From a virus, in the IMG/VR virus record IMGVR_UViG_3300013126_001527, positions 1 through 64,000 of that record: 64,000 nucleotides of DNA; one strand, given 5' to 3'. Numbering within the stretch: the first letter of the stretch is position 1; each line of letters begins with the position of its first letter. This document shows positions 34,630 through 42,262 of the stretch, one piece after another. The position numbers and the translations under genes were made by a program. Under the pieces are notes generated by a model. The model was not told where the DNA came from. It searched no databases and was given only the letters and a program-made list of their open reading frames with translations.

Positions 34630-35552
34630 AACAACTTTGGGTAGAACAGTATAGACCAAAAACTGTAGACGGGTATGTGTTCCAAGACGATAGTATGAAG
34701 GAGCAGGTACAAAGTTGGATTAAAGCAGGCATGATTCCGCACCTATTACTACATGGCGGCCCAGGTACCGGTAAAACAACATTAGCACGTATGCTGATTA
34801 ACGAACTGGGGGTTGATGAATATGATGTTATGTTTGCTAATGGTAGTAAAGAGGCACGTAAAGTAGAATGGGTAGACAAATTAATTAGTTTCTGTCAGAC
34901 TATGCCATTTGGCACCTTCAAGGTTGTGTTAATTGACGAAGCTGATTATATGAATCCGGTAAGTGTTCAACCAGCATTACGTAACCTAATGGAAGAGTAC
35001 AGCGACAGTGTTCGATTCATTCTTACCTGCAACTATCCAAATAAAATCTTGCCACCAATACATAGTCGTTGTCAAAGTATCCATGTAAACAAAGCTGACC
35101 ACACAGAGTTCACAGCACGTGTAGCCACTGTATTAGTTGAGGAAGGCATAGAGTTTGACCTAGACACACTAGACAACTATGTTCGTGCTACCTATCCAGA
35201 TCTGCGTAAGTGTTTAAATCTTGTACAGCAAAACTCTACAGACAATAAATTACGCAGTCCTAAAGAAGGTGACAAAGCTGTAGGTGACTGGAAACTTGAC
35301 TGCGTATCATTATTTAAAGCAGGTAAAATTCGTGAGGCACGTAAACTCTTATGTGAGCAAGCAGAAGCAGAAGAGATGGATGGTGTTTTTCGTTGGATGT
35401 ACGATAACTTAGATCTATGGAGTAAAACCGAAGAAGGTCAAGATGAAGCAATTACTATCATTCGCAAAGGCCTAGTGAATCATAGTATGGTAGCAGATGC
35501 TGAGATCAATTTAAGTGCTACACTTGTTGAACTAAGTCAAATAGGATCCTAA
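34626..35552 (+). CDS. Sliding-clamp loader large subunit (gp44-like)
   Basis: 308 residues from GTG. AAA+ features: Walker A GGPGTGKT (44-51), Walker B VVLIDEAD (100-107), sensor 1 ILTCNY and the RFC box SRC (147-149) as arginine finger. T4 gp44 homologues load the ring clamp gp45 on primer-template DNA. A gp62 partner is not obvious; the next gene is small and unassigned. Confidence 0.9.
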   Translation: MKQLWVEQYRPKTVDGYVFQDDSMKEQVQSWIKAGMIPHLLLHGGPGTGKTTLARMLINELGVDEYDVMFANGSKEARKVEWVDKLISFCQTMPFGTFKVVLIDEADYMNPVSVQPALRNLMEEYSDSVRFILTCNYPNKILPPIHSRCQSIHVNKADHTEFTARVATVLVEEGIEFDLDTLDNYVRATYPDLRKCLNLVQQNSTDNKLRSPKEGDKAVGDWKLDCVSLFKAGKIREARKLLCEQAEAEEMDGVFRWMYDNLDLWSKTEEGQDEAITIIRKGLVNHSMVADAEINLSATLVELSQIGS

Positions 35553-35553
35553 T

Positions 35554-35868
35554 ATGGCAGATTTAAACATTTATCTATTAGCAAAATACTCAGGTCAACC
35601 TAAAGACCCTAAACGCACTGCACAGCCAGGTTACATGAGCAATCCAGACAATATTCACTATGAAGAGCAAGTATATTTGGCTCGTGGGTTGAAGCAAAAA
35701 GACCTCCAAAATCAGGTTGTTTTGAACCTAACTGAGCAAAAAATAGTCAAAAATAACTTCAATCCTGGCAAAAACTTTGAGGAAATTTTTACTCACTACT
35801 ATGAAGCTTATCCAACATATATCGATGACTGTGTAAATCAATTAAATGAAGCGTACCAAATTAAGTGA
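35554..35868 (+). CDS. Small protein next to clamp loader
   Basis: 104 residues. ADLNIYLLAKYSGQPKDPKR, then EEQVYLARGLKQKDLQNQVV. No recognised fold. The position after gp44 is where T4 has gp62, but length and sequence do not allow that call. Confidence 0.5.
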   Translation: MADLNIYLLAKYSGQPKDPKRTAQPGYMSNPDNIHYEEQVYLARGLKQKDLQNQVVLNLTEQKIVKNNFNPGKNFEEIFTHYYEAYPTYIDDCVNQLNEAYQIK

Positions 35869-36166
35869 TTGCGGCAGTCGCGGGTGGTTTATAGGTGATT
35901 TTGCAGGAAGTGTATGGCCTACTAAAGATTTTGAAATATGCTATCAAAAGAATTCCCGTAGTCAAACAGCTAGCCATATTCATAAAATTGCCCACGAAAT
36001 TACCCTAGTAATCAGTGGGCGACAGATCTGCAATGGCGAAATGTTTACCGCCGGGGATATTTGTATATTAGAGCCCGGCGATATTAGTCAAATTGAATAT
36101 CTAGAGGAAACTGAAGTGGTTACTATTAAAGTACCGAGTGTTCCCTCTGACAAGCATTATCTATAA
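35846..36166 (+). CDS. Cupin-like protein
   Basis: 106 residues, overlapping the previous gene by 23 bases. Beta-barrel cupin pattern: HIHKIAHEITLVISGRQICN (first half, metal-type His and Glu) and GDICILEPGDISQIEYLE (second half). Could bind a small molecule or metal, or be an isomerase/sugar-modifying protein. Converges tail-to-tail with phoH. Confidence 0.6.
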   Translation: MKRTKLSDCGSRGWFIGDFAGSVWPTKDFEICYQKNSRSQTASHIHKIAHEITLVISGRQICNGEMFTAGDICILEPGDISQIEYLEETEVVTIKVPSVPSDKHYL

Positions 36167-36910
36167 TTAAACTTCTCCGTAAATATGTAACACCTCCTTT
36201 ACTGCGGGATGACGCATAATATCTCTATTTGCAAATTCAACACCGGCTACATACTTACTATGTTGGTATGCGGCAACAAGACCTTTAAAGTCCAGTAACC
36301 CGTTGTCGTCTTCTCTACGGTCTGCCTGACGTGTATCGCCTGTAACAACTATCTTGGAGTTTTCACCGAGTCGCGTTAGGAGCATCTTCATCTGTCCAGG
36401 AGTGGCGTTTTGCATTTCATCTGCTACTATCCAACTATCCTTAAAAGTGCGACCTCTCATGAATGCTAGTGGAGCTATCTCTATTATTTGTTCGTCTATC
36501 ATTCTGGCTACTTCTTTTGGGCTATAATACTCTGCAAATACATCAAACAGAGGTCTAGTCCAAGGTTCCATTTTAGCGTTAATATCACCTGGTAGGAAAC
36601 CATGCTTCTCATCATCCACTCCTACCGCCGGACGAGTCATTACAATTTTCTTCACCTCCCCTTCTTTATATGCTTTAATGCCGGCTAATACGGCTAACAT
36701 GGTTTTACCCGTACCGGCAGGACCTGTAGCAAAAACAATACTCTTGCTATCGTCCGATAATAATTCAATGTATGCTTCTTGATTTAGACTTTTTGGGATT
36801 AATGTTACTGATTTGCGTTGTTGTACATAATTGTTAAAACTTATCACGGTATTATCTACTACAAATGCTTGGGTGTTATTACTACGACTACTTCTGCGAT
36901 GTCTTGGCAT
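36167..36910 (-). CDS. phoH: PhoH-like ATPase
   Basis: 247 residues from ATG 36910 with an AGAGGAG ribosome site. Walker A ATGPAGTGKT (61-70), Walker B IVADEMQN (161-168) and GDTRQ (191-195) are characteristic of the RNA-helicase-like PhoH family. An N-terminal basic extension (MPRHRRSSRSNN) precedes it. The family is widespread in marine phages; the role is uncertain (RNA metabolism or stress response). It is one of five minus-strand genes here and is divergent from 37099. Confidence 0.85.
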   Translation of the reverse strand: MPRHRRSSRSNNTQAFVVDNTVISFNNYVQQRKSVTLIPKSLNQEAYIELLSDDSKSIVFATGPAGTGKTMLAVLAGIKAYKEGEVKKIVMTRPAVGVDDEKHGFLPGDINAKMEPWTRPLFDVFAEYYSPKEVARMIDEQIIEIAPLAFMRGRTFKDSWIVADEMQNATPGQMKMLLTRLGENSKIVVTGDTRQADRREDDNGLLDFKGLVAAYQHSKYVAGVEFANRDIMRHPAVKEVLHIYGEV

Positions 36911-37098
36911 ACTGCTCCTCTTTCTCGTTGAAATGTAGATTAAAGGCATCTACACAGATATTTAAGAATCCATAGCAAGAAGTAAAGTTAACAGTTAAAT
37001 CTAAATTCTCATGGCTAAATATTAAGCTCTTGTAAGAATCCTTTCTGCAATACTCATTTACTATTCTGATATAAATACTTAAAACGAGTTGAATAACC
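36911..37098. other. Divergent intergenic region between phoH and a late operon
   Basis: 188 bp with no convincing coding frame. It holds an exact late box on the plus strand (37070-37077). On the minus strand CTTAAATA-like sequence near 36958-36965 may serve phoH but is weak. Confidence 0.4.
37070..37077 (+). promoter_or_regulatory. Late promoter box TATAAATA
   Basis: Exact TATAAATA followed by C, 21 nt before the start at 37099. Confidence 0.6.
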
Positions 37099-37629
37099 AT
37101 GGCTAGAGCAATTAAAGACGTTATCGAAAACACCAAAGAAATATTCATGACCGACAGCAGTCTGACTACTTTGTTAGACTTTGAACGTGTGCTTGACGAG
37201 CTTGATCTTTATGTTTTTAAAAATTGGAAACAAGGCGAATTGGTAGAAGGCCCAATATATGAAAAATATTTTGTGTCTTGTACATTTATGTGGCCTAGAG
37301 CAATGATGCCAGATCCTCGGGGTGGCGAGCGACTATTGGATTACGATTGCGAAGTTTATTACAGTAAAGATTATGTAGAGTTTCCTGTAGATATTAAGAG
37401 CCCAAACGATTTTGAACCAGGTACCAAAATGCCAAAAATGGCTAAAAATCCAGTTTGGCTAGTCACAATAGTGATGCCAAAAAGATTGATGCAAGAAATA
37501 CAGCAAGGCAGCTTAGAGCTTGAGAGTGCCACGTTAGATCTTGAAGATATTGAACAAGCATACGAAGAAGGCAACGATCAAACTGTTGACCAAACTACTC
37601 AATCGGATCTAGACAATGCTACATTCTAA
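37099..37629 (+). CDS. Conserved T4-like structural-type protein
   Basis: 176 residues. DFERVLDELDLYVFKNWKQG then PIYEKYFVSCTFMWPRAMMPDP, and an acidic C-terminal tail. This block recurs in T4-like marine phages and pairs with the next gene. Late-type promoter. Virion or assembly role inferred; function unknown. Confidence 0.55.
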   Translation: MARAIKDVIENTKEIFMTDSSLTTLLDFERVLDELDLYVFKNWKQGELVEGPIYEKYFVSCTFMWPRAMMPDPRGGERLLDYDCEVYYSKDYVEFPVDIKSPNDFEPGTKMPKMAKNPVWLVTIVMPKRLMQEIQQGSLELESATLDLEDIEQAYEEGNDQTVDQTTQSDLDNATF

Positions 37630-38176
37630 CCAGTTAAACGAAAATTTAGAAATAGGCGATTTGAAACGCTTAATTCACAATGAACTACACATTGATGAAT
37701 ACAAGAGTAAAATGGGCGATGATAGCGATATCTGTGTGTTGAGTTTTAAAGTTTCTGGTAAAGAGCCTAGCACAGATTTAGTTAACTTCATTGAAAAAGG
37801 GTACAATTATGTACTCGATGCCGATGTTAGTTCGGGCGAAAAAGAGGGCGGAGACTACTTAGTATTTGTTGAGCTTGATCGTACCTCCAAACTGCCAGAG
37901 CAGATAACGGCAATAATTAATGATATTTTAAATTTAACTGAGCAATCAATAAATGAGTGGCGATTTAAATATCGAAAAAGTACAAAAGAACACCCGTTAA
38001 CAGTCGACACACTAGCTAACACTATACCGCTGTCTCCAGAAGACTATCAAAAACGTTTTAAACAAGAGCAGGATGAAATTGATGCTCTTAAGGCGGCCGC
38101 CGGAGTTGAAGTGGATACAGTGGCTCCTACAAATGAATACACAGAAAGTTTGAGGATTGCCGCCGGCATTAGATAA
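37616..38176 (+). CDS. Conserved T4-like hypothetical protein
   Basis: 186 residues, starting 14 bases inside the previous gene. LKRLIHNELHIDEYKSKMGD then VLSFKVSGKEPSTDLVNFIE, LDADVSSGE and a helical C-terminus ending LRIAAGIR. The short LR-AAG-type end resembles those of other proteins in this phage (LRKLAGIK at 60546). Function unknown. Confidence 0.55.
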   Translation: MLHSNQLNENLEIGDLKRLIHNELHIDEYKSKMGDDSDICVLSFKVSGKEPSTDLVNFIEKGYNYVLDADVSSGEKEGGDYLVFVELDRTSKLPEQITAIINDILNLTEQSINEWRFKYRKSTKEHPLTVDTLANTIPLSPEDYQKRFKQEQDEIDALKAAAGVEVDTVAPTNEYTESLRIAAGIR

Positions 38177-38200
38177 GCATTTCAATAAAGGACATCAACG

Positions 38201-39037
38201 ATGCAAATTACAGCAGAACATATTCAATCATTATTTCCAAAATACAAATACCCAGCAGACCTAGCAGAAGCACTAACAGAATCATTTGACAAGTATGATA
38301 TTAATACTGTTAATCGTGCCGCTGGTTTCTTGGCACAGTGCGGACATGAAAGTGCAGGGTTTACAGTATTGCAAGAAAACCTAAACTATTCAGCCGACGG
38401 GTTGAACAAAATCTTTAAGAAGTATTTTCCAACAGTGGCAGATGCACAACCATATGCTCGTAATCCAGAAAAGATTGCTAACAAGGTATATGGTGGGCGT
38501 ATGGGCAATGGTCCAGAATCTAGCGGTGATGGTTACAAATTCCGTGGCCGTGGCGCTATCCAATTAACTGGTCGTGACAACTATACACAGTTTGCCAAGG
38601 CAGTAGGCCTAACCGTTGACGAAGCAGTAGCAGACTTAGAAACACTTGACGGTGCTATTGAATCGGCATGTTGGTTCTGGCAGAAAAACGGACTTAACGC
38701 TATCTGTGATGCAGACGACGTTGTTAAAATGACCAAACGTATCAATGGTGGAACCATCGGCTTAGAAGATCGCAAGAAACACTACGAACATGCTAAACAT
38801 GTATTAGGTGGCAGTCATGTAGAAGAATCACACGGTGTTAGTGTAACCACATACGAAACAGTACGTGTTGGCTCTAAAGGTGAAACAGTCAAAGCTGTGC
38901 AGGCTGCACTGGGGCTAACAGCAGATGGCGCATTTGGGCATGGCACAGAAAAAGCAGTTAAAGCATGGCAAACTAAAAATGGCCTTACAGCAGACGGCGT
39001 AATGGGTCCTAAGAGCCTACAAAAACTATTAGGATAA
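38201..39037 (+). CDS. GH19 endolysin with C-terminal peptidoglycan-binding domain
   Basis: 278 residues. Residues ~1-205 form a GH19 chitinase/lysozyme domain: FLAQCGHESAGF with candidate catalytic Glu50, a second Glu near LQENLNY (Glu59), then FRGRGAIQLTGRDNY. Residues ~222-278 are a PG_binding_1 repeat (VGSKGETVKAVQAALGLTAD). It would cleave the glycan backbone of the wall at lysis. No signal peptide, so release depends on the holin downstream. Ribosome site AAAGGA. Confidence 0.85.
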   Translation: MQITAEHIQSLFPKYKYPADLAEALTESFDKYDINTVNRAAGFLAQCGHESAGFTVLQENLNYSADGLNKIFKKYFPTVADAQPYARNPEKIANKVYGGRMGNGPESSGDGYKFRGRGAIQLTGRDNYTQFAKAVGLTVDEAVADLETLDGAIESACWFWQKNGLNAICDADDVVKMTKRINGGTIGLEDRKKHYEHAKHVLGGSHVEESHGVSVTTYETVRVGSKGETVKAVQAALGLTADGAFGHGTEKAVKAWQTKNGLTADGVMGPKSLQKLLG

Positions 39038-39040
39038 TCT

Positions 39041-39496
39041 ATGTTCTTACTACATTTTTTACCGGATAGTTTCTTACAAACAGTAATCAACATTGTACTT
39101 TTCTCAGGGTTAGGGTTAACTGTAGTGGGTTTTTTCCTAGCAGGATGGATTCCAGGTGCACGCAATTATAAGTCACTTATTCAAATCTTAGGTGTTACAC
39201 TATTAGCCGCTGGTATCTACTGGAAGGGTGGCTACGGTGTTGAAATGGAATGGCGTGGCCGAGTAGCTGAACTTGAGGCTAAACTAAAAACAGCAGAAGA
39301 AAAATCACAACAGGTCAATACCGTGATTGAAACCAAAGTAGTTACACAGGTTAAACATATCAAAGATACACAGGTTAAGATACAAAAACAAATTGTCGAA
39401 CGAGAAAAGATTATCAACGGTGAATGTGAAGTTCCAGCAGAGGCTATTGAGTTGCTAAACAAAGCTGCTGAACGTCCAACAGGAGAAAACAAATGA
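39041..39496 (+). CDS. Putative inner-membrane spanin-like protein
   Basis: 151 residues. Two hydrophobic helices (~10-35 and ~45-62) then a long periplasmic-type coiled coil (RVAELEAKLKTAEEKSQQVN, IKDTQVKIQKQIVEREKI). A membrane anchor plus coiled coil in a lysis cassette fits an i-spanin-like role, though typical i-spanins have a single helix. The lipoprotein at 39881 would be the outer partner. Confidence 0.55.
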   Translation: MFLLHFLPDSFLQTVINIVLFSGLGLTVVGFFLAGWIPGARNYKSLIQILGVTLLAAGIYWKGGYGVEMEWRGRVAELEAKLKTAEEKSQQVNTVIETKVVTQVKHIKDTQVKIQKQIVEREKIINGECEVPAEAIELLNKAAERPTGENK

Positions 39497-39888
39497 GTAA
39501 TTCAATTAACAAATATATCAAACTATTCGAAGAAGAATTAGCAGGACTGCGTGCTGTTGGCGTATCAGAGCCAGAGGATTCAGAAGAGTCTTCATTGCCC
39601 GAAGTCAACATTTCATTCCAGCATGATACGGATAATAGCCCTAAAAAATCCGTAATGGTCAACGCAGGTGGAATATACACCGGTGATGCCAACGATCTGC
39701 GTGATATACTACACGACATGAACGTTCCAATCCCCGACGAAGATGCTCAACCAAACGATTCGGGTGTTTGGGTCAGCGTAGATGAAAACGGTAAGAGAAT
39801 CACAGCAATGGCAGATAATGAAAAAGGTGACGAACTGTTAGCTATGTTAAAGAACGCCGGCTTATATAAAGGTGGGCCAGATGCGTAG
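39493..39888 (+). CDS. Acidic hypothetical protein in lysis cassette
   Basis: 131 residues, ATGA overlap with the previous stop. SNSINKYIKLFEEELAGLRA, an acidic stretch (SEPEDSEESSLPE), and a C-terminal DENGKRITAMADNEKGDELL region. No family recognised; the N-terminal FEEEL is reminiscent of the short N-terminal helices seen in later genes. Confidence 0.5.
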   Translation: MSNSINKYIKLFEEELAGLRAVGVSEPEDSEESSLPEVNISFQHDTDNSPKKSVMVNAGGIYTGDANDLRDILHDMNVPIPDEDAQPNDSGVWVSVDENGKRITAMADNEKGDELLAMLKNAGLYKGGPDA

Positions 39889-40138
39889 TTTATTACTGGT
39901 CTTGCTACTTTCAGGTTGTTCAACGCTAGTTCCTGTTAAGGCTAAGTTTCCGGAACTACCCAAAGAGTTGGCTATTGAATGTCCAGACCTAAAACAACTA
40001 CCACCAGATACTAAAAAGCTAAGTGATGTAGTCAGCAACGTAAGTGAAAACTACGGTACCTACTATGAATGCCAAGCACGTAAAGAAGCATGGGTAGAGT
40101 GGTACAAGGCACAGAAACAAATCTACGAGAGCAACTAA
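39881..40138 (+). CDS. Small lipoprotein, o-spanin-like
   Basis: 85 residues from ATG 39881. A lipoprotein signal peptide with lipobox LLSGC (MRSLLLVLLLSGCSTLVPV) and a short periplasmic part (LSDVVSNVSENYGTYYECQA). Size, position after the endolysin and coiled-coil protein, and lipobox fit an Rz1-type outer membrane spanin of a Gram-negative phage. Confidence 0.65.
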   Translation: MRSLLLVLLLSGCSTLVPVKAKFPELPKELAIECPDLKQLPPDTKKLSDVVSNVSENYGTYYECQARKEAWVEWYKAQKQIYESN

Positions 40139-40545
40139 TGAAAAAATTTATTCTTATAGCAGTAGCGACGTTGGCATTAAATGGCTGTGCCATTGTTGAT
40201 ATCTACAAGCAAGCACGGTGGGATAACAATGAATACAGTCTAGTAAATGAAGTACAAACATCAGCTGCATTAGGTATTGATGTTTGTGCTTATCCTAAAG
40301 ATGTTGTTTACTACGTAGATCATATCTATAGTAAAAGTTTAGAGTTTAGAAACTATACTGCAGAAATTGATCGTAACCAAGAAGCAAACAAAATGGCTGA
40401 AAGTTTATTAGCCATTACTAAAGGTTTAAAAGAACGCTACCACAGCGGCGATGAGCCTACACAAAAATACTGTGAACTAAAAATGACAACTATACAAACC
40501 AGTTCCAGTACTATCAAGCGAGCACTAGGAGCTAAACCAAGATGA
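40138..40545 (+). CDS. Lipoprotein
   Basis: 135 residues from the ATG overlapping the previous stop. Signal peptide and lipobox LALNGC (MKKFILIAVATLALNGC). The mature part has IYKQARWDNNEYSLVNEVQT and four Cys. A second outer-membrane lipoprotein in the lysis block; it could assist spanin action or block superinfection (inference). Confidence 0.6.
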   Translation: MKKFILIAVATLALNGCAIVDIYKQARWDNNEYSLVNEVQTSAALGIDVCAYPKDVVYYVDHIYSKSLEFRNYTAEIDRNQEANKMAESLLAITKGLKERYHSGDEPTQKYCELKMTTIQTSSSTIKRALGAKPR

Positions 40546-40748
40546 CAACCAGAAACGATGTAGTAGCAGAAGCACAAACATTAGAAAACGAATTTAAAGC
40601 CGGGCGTCTCTCGGCAAGTGAATTAAAAGAATTATTAGAAGATTTAAAGCACAGCAAAGCTATTGTAGCTGCCGCAGGCGACTTAGAAGTTAAAGCTCAG
40701 CTGTTTGAGTTAATTGACGGCATCATCTGTGCTGCTGGCGCTATCTAA
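40542..40748 (+). CDS. Small helical hypothetical protein
   Basis: 68 residues, ATGA overlap. Mostly alpha-helical and acidic (AEAQTLENEFKAGRLSASEL, LKELLEDLKHSKAI). No family recognised. Confidence 0.5.
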   Translation: MTTRNDVVAEAQTLENEFKAGRLSASELKELLEDLKHSKAIVAAAGDLEVKAQLFELIDGIICAAGAI

Positions 40749-40754
40749 TAAATA
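40747..40754 (+). promoter_or_regulatory. Late promoter-like box AATAAATA
   Basis: One mismatch from TATAAATA, 30 nt before the holin start, which has an AAGGAG ribosome site. Confidence 0.45.
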
Positions 40755-40784
40755 TTATTATAATAATCAACAAGGAGTAAGACA

Positions 40785-41075
40785 ATGGCAAAAACAGCAG
40801 AAGAACGCACATCAGATTGGATGACCACCAAGTGGCGTCCGTTAATGGCAATCACATACATGGCAACAATTTGGTTTGATTTTATTCTTGGACCAGTTGT
40901 TTTTAACGTATTACAATATTGGAATCCGGGTCAGGCGATTACTAGTTGGACAGCACTAACACTACAAGGTGGTGGTTTATATCACATCTCTATGGGTGCT
41001 ATTCTAGGTATTGCGGCTTGGACACGTGGCAAGGAAAAAGTAGCTGAATTAGAAAACGGTGGCGCGGGAAAATAG
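40785..41075 (+). CDS. Holin
   Basis: 96 residues. Two clear hydrophobic segments, about 17-40 (LMAITYMATIWFDFILGPVV) and 62-80 (GGGLYHISMGAILGIAAW), plus a central PGQAITSWTALTLQGGG element typical of the phage 3TM holin family. It would form the inner-membrane lesion that releases the GH19 endolysin. The coding end GCG GGA AAA TAG contains the heptamer G_GGA_AAA in the zero frame immediately before the stop, and a -1 shift leads into an 81-codon extension (see the next entry). Confidence 0.75.
   Translation: MAKTAEERTSDWMTTKWRPLMAITYMATIWFDFILGPVVFNVLQYWNPGQAITSWTALTLQGGGLYHISMGAILGIAAWTRGKEKVAELENGGAGK
41066..41072 (+). promoter_or_regulatory. Candidate -1 programmed frameshift site GGGAAAA
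   Basis: In the holin frame the bases read G_GGA_AAA followed directly by TAG. This is a canonical X_XXY_YYZ slippery heptamer, one base from the lambda G-GT site (GGGAAAG). A possible 5-bp stem (CAGGG 41076-41080 with CCCTG 41092-41096) begins four bases downstream, modest but well placed. Confidence 0.6.
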
Positions 41076-41317
41076 CAGGGTACGAAACAGCCCCTGAGCA
41101 AAATGTTTCAACAGAACCGCAATGGATTGTTACAGATAGCAGCCCAGCGGACAATGTGTCAGTGACTGCACCTGTTGAAGCTGCTGAATCAGAGGTTGAA
41201 GTTCCTGAGGTAGCTGAAACACAAGAATTGTATGACGCACCTGAGGTAGCTGAAACTCCTCAACAGCCCAAAATAGCAGAAGATCCAAATCGTCCAAAAA
41301 GACGTAAAAAATCTTAA
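41072..41317 (+). CDS. -1 frame C-terminal extension of holin
   Basis: This explains the apparent 317-base gap 41076-41392. The frame is open from 41048 to the stop at 41315-41317 with ordinary codon use and no ATG, GTG or TTG near its start. After a -1 shift at 41066-41072 it would add ~81 residues: IAGYETAPEQNVSTEPQWIV, two PEVAET repeats, and a basic end (RPKRRKKS). The tail is acidic and Pro-rich, likely disordered and cytoplasmic. Alternative: an indel in a run of A, so that holin and tail are one gene in other isolates. Confidence 0.55.
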   Translation: MAGYETAPEQNVSTEPQWIVTDSSPADNVSVTAPVEAAESEVEVPEVAETQELYDAPEVAETPQQPKIAEDPNRPKRRKKS

Positions 41318-41341
41318 TCTGGTAGAAAAACAGTAGTAAAT

Positions 41342-41373
41342 AAAAGGGTAAGCATTGACGCTTACCCTTTTTT
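41342..41373 (+). terminator. Rho-independent terminator
   Basis: A 12-bp inverted repeat (AAAAGGGTAAGC / GCTTACCCTTTT; arms 41342-41353 and 41360-41371) with a 6-nt loop and a T run. It closes the lysis block. Its loop and right arm contain the -35 of the following promoter. Confidence 0.85.
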
Positions 41374-41383
41374 ATTATATAAT
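41356..41383 (+). promoter_or_regulatory. Sigma70 promoter nested in terminator
   Basis: TTGACG (41356-41361), 16-bp spacer, TATAAT (41378-41383), 9 bp before the dnaJ start. The -35 lies within the terminator hairpin, giving a compact stop-start element. The leader would be very short. Confidence 0.6.
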
Positions 41384-41392
41384 ATACTTACT

Positions 41393-42235
41393 ATGGCAAA
41401 TGCGTATGAAACATTGGGTGTGCCTAAAGGGGCATCCGAAGAAGAAATTAAAAAGGCTTACCGCAGACTAGCGGCTAAGCATCATCCCGATCGCGGTGGA
41501 GATACTGCTAAGTTCCAAGAGATACAGGGTGCTTATGAAACTCTTACAGATCCACAAAAACGTGCGGCTCATGACAATCCGGGTTTTAATCATGGCTCTG
41601 GCGGATTTGAGTTTCACTTTGGTTCTGGTATGGATCCTAATGATATCTTTGGTCAATTTTTTAATCAACAACAAGGATTTAATCCGTTTCACCAACAACG
41701 CCAGCAACAACAGCGTAGAAATAAAGATCTACGCATAAACATCAACATCTCTTTAAAAAGCACATTAAATTCTCAAACTAAAACAGTTAGTGTACAAACC
41801 ACCAAAGGTGACAGATTTACTGTAGATGTTCAGATTCCTCGAGGTGTAACTAACGGAACTACTATTAAGTATTCTCGTATGGGGGACAACTTTTTTGAAT
41901 CATTGACACGCGGCGACTTATATGTTATAATCAACATACAAACTGATGGTCGATTTGAAATCTATGGGCACAATGTTGTTACTAACTTAACTATTAACAG
42001 TGTTGAGGCAATGTTAGGCACAGAAAAAGAAATACAAGGCGTAGAAGATAATACATTTTTAGTTAAAATACCGCCAGGAACACAGTCGGGTTCAAAATTT
42101 GGTCTTCAAGGTCAAGGATTGTATGACCCTAGGGGCGTAATGCGTGGGGATTTAATTGTTACACTTACAATTAATACTCTTATTCCAACCGAGGAACAAA
42201 TTATCAAATTGAGAGAAATTTGGCCCAATCTATAA
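41393..42235 (+). CDS. DnaJ-like (CbpA-type) co-chaperone
   Basis: 280 residues. J domain at 1-~65 with the HPD motif (31-33, KHHPDRGG) that triggers DnaK ATPase. A Gly/Phe-Gln-rich linker follows ([20 protein letters not shown], then Gln-rich), then the C-terminal client-binding beta domains. There is no Cys-rich zinc domain, so it is of the CbpA class. It would recruit host DnaK. It lies directly upstream of the ClpA-type unfoldase. Confidence 0.88.
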   Translation: MANAYETLGVPKGASEEEIKKAYRRLAAKHHPDRGGDTAKFQEIQGAYETLTDPQKRAAHDNPGFNHGSGGFEFHFGSGMDPNDIFGQFFNQQQGFNPFHQQRQQQQRRNKDLRININISLKSTLNSQTKTVSVQTTKGDRFTVDVQIPRGVTNGTTIKYSRMGDNFFESLTRGDLYVIINIQTDGRFEIYGHNVVTNLTINSVEAMLGTEKEIQGVEDNTFLVKIPPGTQSGSKFGLQGQGLYDPRGVMRGDLIVTLTINTLIPTEEQIIKLREIWPNL

Positions 42236-42238
42236 ATA
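42231..42238 (+). promoter_or_regulatory. Late promoter box TATAAATA
   Basis: Exact TATAAATA overlapping the dnaJ stop, 24 nt before the clpA-like start. Confidence 0.6.
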
Positions 42239-42262
42239 TTTTTAATAACATAAGGTACCTAT

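Noticed and set aside
35554-35868. Clamp loader small subunit gp62
   Set aside because: Position fits, but length and sequence show no gp62 features; left as unknown.
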